From Muraenolepis orangiensis (lineage: Eukaryota; Chordata; Actinopteri; Gadiformes; Muraenolepididae), in the NCBI GenBank assembly GCA_027704905.1, contig CM051016.1, positions 18,033,468-18,097,467 on the forward strand: DNA of 64,000 bases. Reading direction: 5' to 3'. This document shows positions 1-29,100 of the stretch, one piece after another. The position numbers and the translations under genes are program-made. The notes beneath the pieces were generated by a model, which had not been told where the DNA came from, did no database searches, and was given only the letters and a program-made list of their open reading frames with translations. Within the stretch, counting starts at the first letter, position 1. Every line of letters starts with the position of its first letter.

Positions 1-898
1 CTGCTTTGCTGCCTTTTGTAAAAGACTTACACCATGGTGTAGTGTGGACAGCTGGCCATACTAATCAGCTAACTTGCTCCACTAGCCTAACCCATCATAT
101 CTCCACAACACTGAACCAAACCTCACTAATAAACAGGTAAAACCGCCATTCCTTGACCAACTGCTGACATTTCATATCGTTATTCCGTAAAGAGGACATT
201 GTGCACTTTTAGTTGGGGGGGCAACAATACATTTTTGAACCAGATGGCAGATTAGATCTCATACAACATTTATATTCCTTTCTTAATTGCAAGTGATGTG
301 CCCCATGGTTGTAATTTGAAGCAAATATATATAATAAAATGCAAGCTATTTACTGATCAGTCATATCATTTAGCAGATGCGTTTATTACAACTTGGTTGG
401 TTTTAATTGTTTTCGATATACATGTCATTCGTATGCTGGTAGACTGTGGACATTGGGTTTGAACCACAACCTTTTCATTAGTTTTAGTTGTATTTATATA
501 GCGCTTTTAAAGATACTCAAAAGACTCTGACTCTGACACAGAATACACAACAAGATCAATTTGGTGGTGGGAAAGTAGGCAGTTGTAACTTGCGAATCTT
601 ACTACTCCTATAAAGTAAATTTAAAAATAAATCACACACTAAAACGAACAAAACTAACACACTGTGGGATGCATAGGAGGTTAGCAGGAGAAAGCAGTAG
701 TGAAGAGGTGGGTTTGATTTTGTTTGATTATCCAAATTGTGTTGCCTTTGTTCCTTCATATCCAGGTGCCACCATCGCTTCCAGACACCCGGCAGTGGGT
801 GGCCTGACCTGCTCCCCCAAACCCCCCTTTGGTTTCTGCCAGGCAGAGGAATCACAAGTGATAGTTGTTACACTACTCGCATACTTAAGACTTAAGAA
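1..898. other. Upstream flank of KLHDC2, no gene recognised
   Basis: AT-rich non-coding sequence. The stretch around 487-510 resembles a short motif common in fish dispersed repeats (tatatagcgctttta). The last part, roughly 760-898, should contain the KLHDC2 promoter and 5' UTR because the start codon is at 899. I see no convincing TATA box or CpG-rich core. Open frames crossing this part on either strand show no family signature. Confidence 0.5.
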
Positions 899-3800
899 AT
901 GGACGCGGAAATGGGTGAAGATTTTCCAGCCAGAGAGGAGGAGGCGGAGGAGGAGGAGGACGACGACGAGGGAGATGATGTGGGAGATGACGAATTTGAC
1001 TGGATTGTACAGAATGACGAAGATGACGACGAAGACGATGACGAAGAAGAAGACGACGAGGACGATCCCCTTGTCACTGAAGCGTCAGAGTCTTTGGAGG
1101 CAGACAATCCACCGGAACGCAGTGGCCATATAGCGGTGGTAGATAGAAATTGCATGTATGTTTGGGGTGGATACAAGGTACGTTGTTTTGATTACGCTAG
1201 AGCATGTCACATTGTTTCATAAAGCTTTAGCATATAGGCTCATAGGCAGCCTGTTCTGTCTTGACGTTTTGATCACATCTTTCTTTCTGGCCAAACAAGA
1301 ACGCCGTCAACCACGGATTCTTTGACCTGTACTTGCCAAGAAATGAGCTCTGGGAATACAACATGGAGACAGGAGTCTGGTGAGACGCAGAACAACCAAA
1401 ATCCATAAGTTTCGCACACTCTCGAAAATACACTTGTTAACAAAACCAAACCAATGTGTTTTTACAGGACAAAGCGTATCACTGGAGGTAACCTCTTCAC
1501 ATCCATGTCGGGCAGCTGTGGGGTGTGTGTGAACGGAGTCCTCTATCTGTTCGCAGGGCACCACGCCAGGGGAAACATCAACAGGGTACCGTCTCGCTCT
1601 GTTTCCCCCCTGTGCTACATCTCGTCTCTGCACAACAAACTGATTATAGAACTGCTTGTTGAGCCTACTGGAATGAAAGACGAGAGAAGCGGAGGGGAGG
1701 GGGGGAAGGCCTTAAAGCCTCGTAGTCATGTCTGTCGTTATGTCTGGCCTTACTATTATATTACAGTTATAATCTTCCTGTCCAGATCTTCGGCCTGAAC
1801 CTCAGAGCCCCCCACCTCATCTGGGAGGAAATGAAAGATCTGAAGGGCCTCCCTCCGTCTTGCAAGGACAAGCTAGGCTGCTGGGTCCAGGGGAACAGGT
1901 TTGGGCCTGTTTTTGTTATGTTAACGAAAATTCTGAGGTCGGTTTGCGTTAGAAGACTCCCTCTATAGGTTAAATTACCTGTTATTGGCTTGTTATACCC
2001 AAAACACCTGCCAGTGCTTATATATATATATATATATTGTCCTGATTTTTCCAGGCTGATATTTTTCGGCGGTTATGGCTATGCACCACAAGGACAGCAC
2101 CGGGGAACGTTTGAATTTGATGACACCTCGTCATTGGTGGTGAGCATTTCTCACGTTTAACACGTGAAACATTTCAACCAAATTAAACTACACGAAAAAC
2201 CGTATGCCCACATGAGTGCATTTTGTGTTGTGGTTTTCCAGTGGAACAGCCCCAGTCGAGGCTGGAACAACCACATCCACATTCTGGACCTGGAGACCTC
2301 CACGTGGAGCCAGCCCATCACTAAGGTGAACACCTGTGCAAAGAGTGACAGTCATGCTCTCAAGGCAGACGACTGTCTGCCTGACTGTCTGTCACCGCAT
2401 TTCACCACACATCTTCCATTCGGAGAGAGCCATGTCGCTCTTATGCTAGTATTGTCCGAAGGTGTCTATATTTGAAATGCCACTCTTTTTAACCCCCCCC
2501 CCCCCCCATGTTCTCTGGTCCCATAGGGCAACACTCCATCTCCCAGAGCCGCCCACGCCTGTGCCACGTTGGGCAACAGAGGTTACGTGTTTGGGGGACG
2601 TTACAAGGTACGCGACAAACCAAACGACAGCCAAAATCTCTTGTGATTGATGTGTTGCATCGTTTGTGATGTGCATTTCTTGTCCACAGAACTTCAGACT
2701 AAACGACCTGTACTACATCGACATGGACACCTGGGAATGGCATGAGATGTGAGTGTCGTCTAATGGGCTGAAGCGCAAGCATAGAGCTCGACTTTCTTGC
2801 CTCAAGATTTTAACAAGGGAACAACTAGAATGGGGCTGCACTAGTAAATCAGTTCAGGGTGGACCTAGTTTCCTTGTATTTTTTGATAACATTCCTCAAA
2901 CCCGATCCCTCTCTTCTGCCGTGTCCTCCTCTCCTTCCTGTGACCTGGCAGGAGCGTCCCCCAAGCCGGTCCGTCGGGCCGGTCCTGGCACTCCTTCACC
3001 CCTGTGTCGGAAGATCACATTTTCCTCTTCGGTGGCTTCACCACGGAGAGAGAGACACTGAGTGAGTCAGAGCCCAGAGAGAGAGCGCCTGAACACCCAA
3101 GGGGAACGGTTACCTAGGAGCTGCTGTATGTGTGTGTGTGTGTGTATAACTACCTACTGGACTGTACCCTCTAGTGATAACCCGCATGTGTTCCCCAGGT
3201 GACGGATGGCTCTACGGCGCCAGTAGTAACGAGTGGAAGCCGTTTAAACACAATCACACCGAGAGCCCCAGGTGAGCTTCTGGTTGTGTTTTGGTTCATA
3301 TTGTGGTGTTTGTGTGTGTGACACCAGCATGTTTACTGATGATACAATACCTCTCTGTTGGCATGTTAAATGACTTTAAGATGGGGCTGGGAGATTGTGT
3401 GCGAGAGCTTTTTGTTCTGATGTAAAATCAGTGCATTTTACAGTTTTTGTTCAGTTGATCTTTTTAGACAGTTTAGATTATTCCAATGGGGAGGGTTAAT
3501 CCGTATGATCCATGGTGCTGACTGTTGTGTGTGTGTGGCCTAGGCTGTGGCACACGGCGTGTTCGGGTCCAGACGGGGAGGTGTTTGTGTTCGGAGGCTG
3601 TGCCAACAACCTGCTGTCTCACCAAAGAGCCGTGAGTTGGCAGCGTGACGTTCCCGGCTAGAAAACCCTCTGCGTGAATCCACGGGAGACCCGACGGTAA
3701 TGCGTAACACTTGAATAAACACCCTTCCAATAACCGCATGCGTTCTGTTTCAAACAGGCACACAGCAACGAGCTGCTGATTTTCAACTTACAACCAAAAT

Positions 3801-4059
3801 CGCTCGTTCGGTGAGTGTTTGTTCCCGGTCCCCGTTTATTTTGTAATAAAAATGCCCTGTTTCACTGCACCTGGGTGCAAACTCGGGTCCGCTCGTTAGC
3901 GCCAGGTGCACACGGCTCCTAACCAGAGGTGTGTCCTCCCCCAGGTACTGCATTCAGGCGGCTGTGCAGCACCGGGAGCGTCTGGCCAGCTCCTGGAACT
4001 ACCTGCCCAAGCACCTCCTGAACAGCCTCCAGCAGACAGTGGTCCCCGACAACTCATAG
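899..4059 (+). CDS. klhdc2: Kelch domain-containing protein 2, CUL2 E3 ligase substrate receptor
   Basis: Twelve-exon gene encoding about 445 residues. Exons: 899-1177, 1300-1379, 1468-1585, 1786-1898, 2055-2139, 2242-2325, 2527-2607, 2690-2748, 2952-3061, 3199-3271, 3544-3631, 3758-3810, 3945-4059 (13 coding segments; all phases join). The product is a six-bladed kelch propeller with repeated GG doublets (VWGGY, FFGGYGY, VFGGRY, LFGGFTT, VFGGCANN), followed by the helical tail that binds Elongin B/C-CUL2 in the family. Known role: KLHDC2 captures proteins ending in diglycine for ubiquitination. The pocket residues known from human (Lys147, Tyr163, Arg236, Arg241, Ser269) all have identical counterparts here. 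The N-terminus is unusual: about 70 residues very rich in Asp and Glu precede the conserved PERSGH motif, making the protein about 40 residues longer than human (406). The chain ends PDNS. KLHDC1 is the alternative, but the tail (LPKHLLNSL) fits KLHDC2 better. Confidence 0.94.
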
Positions 4060-4669
4060 TCCAGCCCCAGGCTCATAGTCCAGGAGCCAGCGGTCCAGCC
4101 CGCCCCTCCCCCCCTGCGCATCCGATGAACACCTATTTGAGACTGAAATGAACATGGGGGTTCAACCAGGTTTACTGTAAACCGATTTGCAAGCATTCGT
4201 TGTTGACAGTAGCCCCAAGTAGAACCCAATACAATTGGCAGTACTTCAAATTCTGGAATGTCCCTTTAAAGCGCAAATTGTACCAGTGTTGACATAATTG
4301 CAATTATATTGCTTTCCTGTGACACTGAAGTTTTAGTTGTGTTCTGTCAATCTTGTATATATTGTAATTTATATTGTTTTGCATTGTGGTGTGTGCTTGT
4401 GTTTAGAAGGCATCTTGCCATCTTAGAAGCTACCGACTACAGCTTAATCTCTTCTATATATATATATATATTTTTTGTTTTCAAATGCTTTGGTAGCATC
4501 ACATGTGGGAACTCTGAATCTTGGTGAGAAGTGTTGATGTTGAGCCATGTTGAGCCATGTTGCACTGAAACTTCCCCTGGTCATCAATACATCAATAATG
4601 TTTCTCTTTGGTATTGTGAAAATGTGGAACACATTGTATAAAATGTATTTGAAATATTGTCAAGAAAAG

Positions 4670-4675
4670 AATAAA
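4670..4675 (+). terminator. Poly(A) signal of KLHDC2
   Basis: AATAAA lies 611 nt after the KLHDC2 stop codon and is followed by a C-rich then GT-rich stretch. It is the first canonical hexamer in a fitting position. The opposing NEMF signal is at 4728-4733. Confidence 0.65.
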
Positions 4676-4727
4676 CCCCCCCTATCCCAGACGATTTGGT
4701 TTTGTCATTAATAAGAATCATTCCACT

Positions 4728-4733
4728 TTTATT
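4728..4733 (-). terminator. Poly(A) signal of NEMF
   Basis: AATAAA on the minus strand, 111 nt after the NEMF stop codon. A second hexamer at 4820-4825 is only about 20 nt past the stop and is less likely to be used alone. Confidence 0.5.
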
Positions 4734-4843
4734 TAGAAATCAAAAAACAAAAGCCGACATTCCAATGTTGGTTCCATCAAATGACTCAAATTAAAAAGGC
4801 AACACTTTAAAATCTCATTTTTATTTTCATCTCACTTCTCTTC

Positions 4844-17747
<12,904 letters not shown>

Positions 17748-17856
17748 CGTGCCTTTATTTCTTAATGTTTTATATTAAAGACATCTATATGTTACACGCA
17801 GAGCATATAACGTTAACGCCGATCGCATCCATGACATGCAACGTGCAGGCTGCTAC

Positions 17857-17868
17857 TGCGCATGCGCA
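17857..17868. promoter_or_regulatory. NRF1-type palindrome, NEMF promoter
   Basis: TGCGCATGCGCA, a perfect copy of the palindromic NRF1 consensus, 110 bp upstream of the NEMF start codon. NRF1 sites at this distance are typical of housekeeping promoters without TATA. Function is inferred from the motif only. Confidence 0.7.
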
Positions 17869-18544
17869 CCTAGGTGTTTTTTTTTTTTTTAAAGATTTAC
17901 GGCAAGCCCGGTAGAACAAAATTAGTCAACGCCTTATGTTACAATATTAACACATGAGTTTTTATTGATCCGTGCGCGTAACCGCGTTACGCGTGCTTGA
18001 GTCGTTGGTGCGTTATATATTAATATATATATATATATATAAATGTATATACATGCTCAAGGTGGAGCACGTCACATGCATGCACACATGCACGTATATG
18101 GGACACCTGCACAGAGAGCGGCGTGAGAGTTTTTATTTGTTGATGGTCAGGGGGAAAACAAATGGAATTAATGCAGTTTACAGTCGTCCATTGTTACTGA
18201 GGGTCACTGCTGGACTCGTAGTAGTAGCAGTAGTAGCAGTAGTAGGCATTTGCTCCACCAAATGGGGATTATATGATGATGATGCACTACTCCAACTGGC
18301 TTATCGGGGTGAAAAACAGAGCATGCATTAGAAATGCATGCAAAACGCCGAACACCGAGTGGAACAACAGAGGAGGACATCCCGTGGAAACGCAGAAAAA
18401 GAACCCGCCGGCCACCAAACGAAAGGCATCCGAGCTAACGGTCGGCATATCCCTTTGGAAAAAAGGTATTTGGTGGCGATTCGGGTGAATGTAATGTGAT
18501 CTTCTGGTTCTGTTTCTATGTGCAAATTGTGTGAGGCCTACTAG

Positions 18545-18579
<35 letters not shown>

Positions 18580-18701
18580 ACACACACACACACAATACAC
18601 CGCTACGACTTCCATCCATGCAGTGATCTCGTTCATTGGTTCAGGTGGAGTTTTCTCCTCCGAGTGCACCTCGGGTCAGAGTTGAGGGCGAGGCGTGCTC
18701 G

Positions 18702-18715
18702 GTTACCAAGGCAAC
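18702..18715. promoter_or_regulatory. RFX X-box upstream of MOK
   Basis: GTTACCAAGGCAAC fits the X-box consensus GTNRCC(0-3N)RGYAAC with no mismatch and a 2-nt spacer. It is 272 bp upstream of the MOK start codon. RFX factors drive ciliary genes, and MOK belongs to the cilium-associated MAK/ICK/MOK kinases, so the context supports function. Confidence 0.72.
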
Positions 18716-18986
18716 GGTCAGCTAACAGGGGCTCGCAGGCGGGCTAGGCGGGTATTTGCGTGTGTGTGTGTGTGTGTGTGTGTGTGAGTATGAGTGAGAG
18801 TGTGTGTCTGCTTTTGTCAGAATGGACGACTTCTACATGTCGTTCGCGGATTATTAAATTAGTTATAATTGTAAAAATGTGTCGTGATCGCGGCGTGGAC
18901 TTAGATTAATGTGCGTTTAAACCATCCGAGATGTGAATGGCAGTTAAGGACGGCTCACCGCTCGGTGCCCACGCGCGTCACCCACG

Positions 18987-23246
<4,260 letters not shown>

Positions 23247-23278
23247 GGAACCCAACCCCGTTGGACTCAGAAAGACCT

Positions 23279-23284
23279 AATAAA
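23279..23284 (+). terminator. Proximal poly(A) signal of MOK
   Basis: AATAAA 33 nt after the MOK stop codon, followed by a T-rich and GT-rich stretch. Confidence 0.6.
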
Positions 23285-25070
23285 CCTTTTTTTAAACCCC
23301 TTTGTGTGGGATGGCGAGAGGAAATTGTTGGGACAGCACCGCAAACAAACGGGCTTAAACAAGAAAGACGAGCTGAATGGACGGCATTTACAAGAACTAT
23401 TTGAAAAAAAGCTAACCATTTTTTTTACTGAGGTTTTGTACCATGTACCCAAACGTTACCATAACAGTAATATATTAGACTTAAAGTTCCAGTTCAGACT
23501 GTGTTTAACAATATAAACAAGAGAAATGTACCATTTCCCAATTCTATGTTGCAAGGGTATCAATGAAGTTACCGTGAATGCTAAATATGCAGGGTTTTCG
23601 TCGCTGTTAAGTTATTCCACATTGCAGTAATACAATTTGCAGCGCATCCACAAAAGGAGAAACGGTTACGTGCAGTGCTTCTCTTTAACCACACTGAATA
23701 CCCATTTGAAAAAAAACATGTGAATTCCTGAGGAATTGAAAACATGAATCAAAAACATTACCACAAATACAGCTCTACACAATCGGTGTGATTTTGATGA
23801 CTCTAAAGGGCATTTACAGCAGCTGTAAAAGCTAAATCTAAACTCAATTGTTTTGGATATTTAGCATGGAAATATGTCTGGTCTCATTTGTTTGAGCAGC
23901 AACACACACACGGTTCAATTAAAAGGTCTTCAAACAAAAAGTAACATTGTTGAGAACAAACGAGAATCATGATTATTATTTTTTTTTTAATGAAGAATAA
24001 ATTGTTACGTGTAAAATGTTATCCACATTAATCAAAAATGTATTCCATCTTTCCGTCTCCTCGTTTATGTATCGGGTCATTTACTCATCTCGGGCAGTAA
24101 ACGGTCATTCACAAAAACATAAAAATAATTATATAGTAATAATAAAAAAAGAAAATCAGCCCGGACACCCCCTGCTGGTCATCTACTGTTCCATAGCTCT
24201 TCCACAGTAGATTGTAGACAATAAAACTCTACACCACATCACCAGTGTTTTTATTTGTGGGGGGGTCACGAACCTCAAAATACTTTTCTAAAAAGCAGTT
24301 GTTTTTTTTTAAAGCGAGAATCTCTTGACACCCTGGAAGACTTCCATCCAGGGCGGTCCCATCCGGTCGGAGAGGGGAAGGCCGACACGTGACCACGTCG
24401 TCTGGTTTCATCACCGTGGGGGTAAAACATGTGAGCGGACTTGGAACTCCAATAAAGAATAAATTAGAACAGAAACCCATGTATTCAAGATTATTTTAAT
24501 ATTATTAATATGTATACTTTAGGCTTTAGAAATATAACTATCAATGACAAAACTTCACTGGAGTAATGGTCTTTTGCTTAGGCCCCCATCAGTTCACTGA
24601 ATTACAATATACACATTATGATACAGAGCACATGGGAATCTGAAATATTAATATAAATGTTTCAATAGATAGTTTTATAATTTTTTTCTCACCTACTGTA
24701 TTAGCCGTGTGTGAGTAATGAGCACACTCAAAAATGTAAAGCCATCTTTTTCTAAACTAGTTTTAAGTGCAAACTTGTTTTGTTTTGTTTTCTTTCCTTT
24801 AAAAGACTAGGATTGCAGCATCCAGTTTATAGAGTCAGGGTTCAAGACTTGAGGGTGTTTTTTTTAAGCCGAGTGCAGCAAGGCGGTCCTCAACCCTCTT
24901 GCTTGTTCCTTTGTAGTAGTTATAAAAACAAAGAAAATAACTAAAATCAGTGCAAAGTCGTTTGTGGGGGATATTCTACCGACAAAAAAAGTGGCGTTTG
25001 AATGTTAATTAATGCAAATTCTAAAAGATTCCCGTTGGTTACAATAAAGGTCAGTTCACCCATTATATGA

Positions 25071-25119
25071 GAGAGAGAGAGATATATATATATATATATA
25101 GATATATATATATATATAT

Positions 25120-25167
<48 letters not shown>
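25071..25167. repeat. (GA)/(TA)n microsatellite
   Basis: Starts gagagagaga and continues as about 85 bp of TA interrupted by single G. It lies in the shared 3' region of MOK and WDR20. Confidence 0.95.
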
Positions 25168-25170
<3 letters not shown>

Positions 25171-25611
25171 CTTTTTCCAGCCAGTAGTTCTTAACCTCAG
25201 ACTAAACAATGAACAAACTGTCCCTTTAACAACAAGGATGTAGTCACACTGGGTGGTGCGAGGGTGCAAATAAAATATCTCTGAATGTGAAGAAAATATA
25301 TAGAAATTCAAAAACATTTTAAAACCCCAGGGATGACCCACGAGTGCAATAATCCAACATTGCACCACACCGCTGGCGTGTCTTCTCAATCGCCTAGGTC
25401 AAGTAACCGATCAACAGAAATAGAAAAAAAAAGCAATTAACGTAACCAGAAAGAAGGCGGCAGTGAGGAAGAGGAGGAGGAGGAGGGAGGAGGAGAAAGG
25501 GAGGGGGGGGCGAGGGAGGGGGTAAAGAAAAGAAAACTTGCAATGCTTGCAGGGTGAAGAGCAGCATCTGACGGGGGTTGCAGGGTTGGTTTAGCAGCAG
25601 AAATATTGTGG

Positions 25612-26063
25612 CTATACTACTGTTCCACTGGGAGAGCTGGCTTGGTTTTGGGATGACAATAAGCCCTGGAAAAAGGAAAACAAGGAGAGTTGCATTGGGA
25701 GAGTTCACAAAGCAAAGAAAAATCACGCAAACAAATAATCCATTTAGAAGTTAGCAGCAGCCTCCCCCCCCCCCCCGCCTTCCACTGTCCTGCATCCAGT
25801 GAAAGGCCCGTGTGCGGCACTCGATTAGGAGAGTGGATGCAAAGGCCTGCAAGGGCTTTGAGAGGACTGCTTGAATGGGGTCATTTGATTAGGAAAATGA
25901 TCGGTACGGGTGATGATCACAGATGGATTCACGAGGAAGGATGATTATTTGGAAAAAAGACCCAACACTGAAATGATCTGCCAAATTTAGTGCCCCTTAC
26001 GACAATCCTCTCAAATGCAGAAATATGCCAAGCGCACAAGAGTGCATGCAAACACATATGAAG

Positions 26064-26103
<40 letters not shown>

Positions 26104-29100
26104 CTTTGCATAAAAGCTGGACACTTCGAAGAGGGCTGAGTGGATAACCTGTAGCTTTGACGTCGCTATATGCCATAAGAGTAATTTCCTAAAATGTAAT
26201 TCATACACCCAACATCGCCGTCTCCTGTAAGTCTCAACCTACACTGGCAACAGCAAGTCTTTTTAAAGAAAAAAGAAAAAAATTGCTACCAATGATGGCA
26301 TTGGTAGTCTCCATTACCTAGGCCTAGAGGTTTGCACGGGAAAGCACCGAAAAACCAACCAAACTGATGAAAACCGGTTTGGCATGAGCCTAAAGCCCAT
26401 GTAAGCGGTCTGCTTAACTACTCCCCATGGTACTCATATTCACGTTATTACAAGATGGTTTATGAATACGTATGGCGGCAAGTTAAATCCTATGACAATG
26501 ACACTCTTTTTTCCCCCTCTCCCTCCCCCAGTGGACTCCCATACGTCGACATTAAAAGGAACTTACCACTTTGCCTGGCCTTGCCCATGTGCAAATAAAT
26601 CCCTCCTGACAAGCAGTCACTAAACAGTCCTCTAAAAATATGAGTACAGTCAGCCTCTCGTGAGCTATCTTTTTGCAGATGAGGGGCTCCAGAAGGGGCA
26701 CTTCCTCCATGCGCGGACACAGTAGGGTGCCCAGAGTCTTTGCGGGGTCCGCCTTGCTCTTGGTCAGCAGGTTGAGCTTGTCGCTGCTCTTGCTGCTGAT
26801 GTGGCCCATGCTGTGGTTGCGTTTGTGGTCCTTCTCGTGGGGCCGCTCCTTGCGGTCGTGGAGCGACAGTGTGGCGAACTTGCTCACGCCCGTGGCGATG
26901 GCGCTGTCCACGATGCCGCCGGTGAGCCCCCCGGTGCCGGCCTTGTTGGTGCTGTTGGCGTTGGCGGCTGCGGTGCCACCCCCTGCCGAGTGGGGCAGGC
27001 TGTTTGAGCGGGGCAACGTTGCGGAGAGGGAGTTGAGGCCCGGCGTGCTGGCACCGCCATCGTTCCCGTTGGTAGCGTTGGTAGCGTTGCTGGGAGTGCC
27101 GGCCACCACGGTGGCCCCCGCGGAGGGGCCGGTGGCGTTCATGACATTGGTGTGTGTCCGTGTCCGCGAGAGCGGGAGGCGGGGGAAGAGGATTTCCTCC
27201 GTGAGGTCCCAGAGGCACAGCTGGGTGTCCTGGCCCACGGAGCCAAAGCGGTAGGTGACACTCACGGGCCGACTGTCCGTCGAGTTGCGCTTGGAGAGCC
27301 GAGACTGCGTGCTGTTGGCCCGGTCCCGGCCGAAGTGGATCATCTGGTCCTGGAAGTCCTCGTCGCTGCCGCTGAACTCCATGGGGTCTCTCTCCTCCAC
27401 GCTGGTGGTGTAGTGGTCGAACGCCACCACGCTCACCCACGACTTGTGTCCGTGACCCCGGGCGATCACACGGCAGTCCAGGAAGGACCACACGGTCACT
27501 AGGTCGTCCTCGCCGCCCGCCACGATGTACTTACCGTCGGGGCTCCAGCACACGCACAGCAGGCCGCCAAAGTAGCTCTTCATGGCGCCGTGCAGCTCCA
27601 CGGCGTCAAAGTTGAACACCCGCAGGAAGCCGTCTTGGCTCACGCAGGCCAGGAACTTGCCGTCCGGGGAGAAGGCGAACTCGTTGAGCGCGCCCTCGCC
27701 CACCGTCCACTTGAGGAGCGGGTTCCGCGCGGACTTGCTCTTGCACGTGTGGACCGAGTAGTTCTCCCCCTGCTTGAGGAGCTGGTAGTGGGGCACCGTG
27801 GTGCCACACGTGTGCTCCACGTTGTACAGATACATGCTCCCGCTGGAGTGGGAGACCAGGAAGAGGCTCTCGGAGCCCGGCACCCATTTCACACAGGTCA
27901 CCCTGGACTTGTCTATGAGTCTCTGAAGAGGAGGAGGAGGAGGAGGAGGGTAGTGGTAGATGAGGTGTGCGAGAAGAACAAGGAGAGAAACAAGAACAAA
28001 TATGGTCAAGTAAATAATAAATAATAATAGCTTCACTATTACACAAATATAGATTTTGCTGTGTTGTAAACCAGTATAAAAAGCACAATAGAAAATAACA
28101 ACTAAATGCAGTATGTACTTTCATAACCATGGGCTACAAGTCATCAGACAGTGACTCATATCATACTGTATGAGCAATAGGCAAAATTCGAGGTTAACAT
28201 GAGTCATGCTGACAAGCTGCATCACTAACCCAACCCAAAATCAGAATATGAAAGAAATCCCATGCAAACACAGGCAAACTAAAGAACACATTTGACACGT
28301 CAGTGGGCGACCCCCGGGCACGTACTTCCTCGTTGAAGAGTTTGCTGGTTTCCTTCTTGATGGGGTCTATCAGTTGTACCTGTCCAGCCGAGAACCCCAC
28401 CAGTAACGACACGCTCTCCGCCGTGGCCGTCAGATGGTTGAAGTCGTGGCAGGTGGGCTGCGTTCCTTTGTAGATGCGCTTGTCGATGGGTTTGCTCAGG
28501 TCAGCAGCCTGTGAAAAAAGGGAGAGCACAAGCCAACACAGTGAGTTGCCAGAAAGGAGAAGAGAGGCTATCAATGTGGTATTTGATTACAGGCAGACAT
28601 CGCTGAAGAGAGATTAAATGGACAGAAAAGAGGCTCAGTTCAATCCTGCATTTCGGCCGTGCTTTAAGATACAAAAAATGAAACGCACTGTACGACATGC
28701 CATGTTATAGTGACATTGTGTGCAAAAGGTTAAGAATAGCTCACTTCAATTATACAGGATGTGGTATACCGCTGGTTGTATAGAGAGAACAACCCATGCT
28801 GCATCATACAACATAAAGAAAGTAGTTCATAAAGAAAATCAACCAAAAATATACCAAATGTGCCATTCGTAAACAAACAAAAAAAACTACTGAACGCATG
28901 ACTTTAAAACGCCAACCATACAGTATGTCCAGTCATGGTAGGTCGCCTAGTGTCCAGACAGTTGAGAATACAGTTCAAGAGGGCAGGACTTGCCATTGTA
29001 TTGTCATCAAACGTGTGTGAAGCAAAACACTGGTTCTCTGCACTATATTCTGGACCCAAAGACCTCATACTGGCCACATCATCCGCCCGTAGCCAGTGAA

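Larger units (their letters stand above)
17748..18986. other. Divergent NEMF-MOK intergenic region
   Basis: 1239 bp between the two start codons. It contains the NRF1-type site at 17857-17868 and the X-box at 18702-18715. It also holds AT repeats near 18020-18045, CA/TG repeats at 18547-18595 and 18755-18786, and TAG/CAG runs near 18220. No open frame looks real. Relative to human this is the point where 14q21-type and 14q32-type gene content meet. Confidence 0.7.
23247..25611. other. Convergent 3' region of MOK and WDR20
   Basis: Non-coding. A plus-strand AATAAA at 23279-23284 gives MOK a very short 3' UTR; a second at 24220-24225 would give a long one. A minus-strand AATAAA at 24250-24255 fits the WDR20 3' UTR, about 1.36 kb after its stop. 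The rest is AT-rich with a (TA)n/(GATA) tract at 25071-25167. No reading frame here is convincing. Confidence 0.6.

Noticed and set aside
669..1133. Open frame overlapping KLHDC2 exon 1 in another frame
   Set aside because: Composed of Arg/Thr/Met translation of the acidic GA-rich exon; KLHDC2 homology fixes the true frame.
26673..27254. Plus-strand open frame of about 190 residues
   Set aside because: It is antisense to WDR20 exon 3, whose WD40 homology is clear; GC-rich codons leave the opposite strand open.
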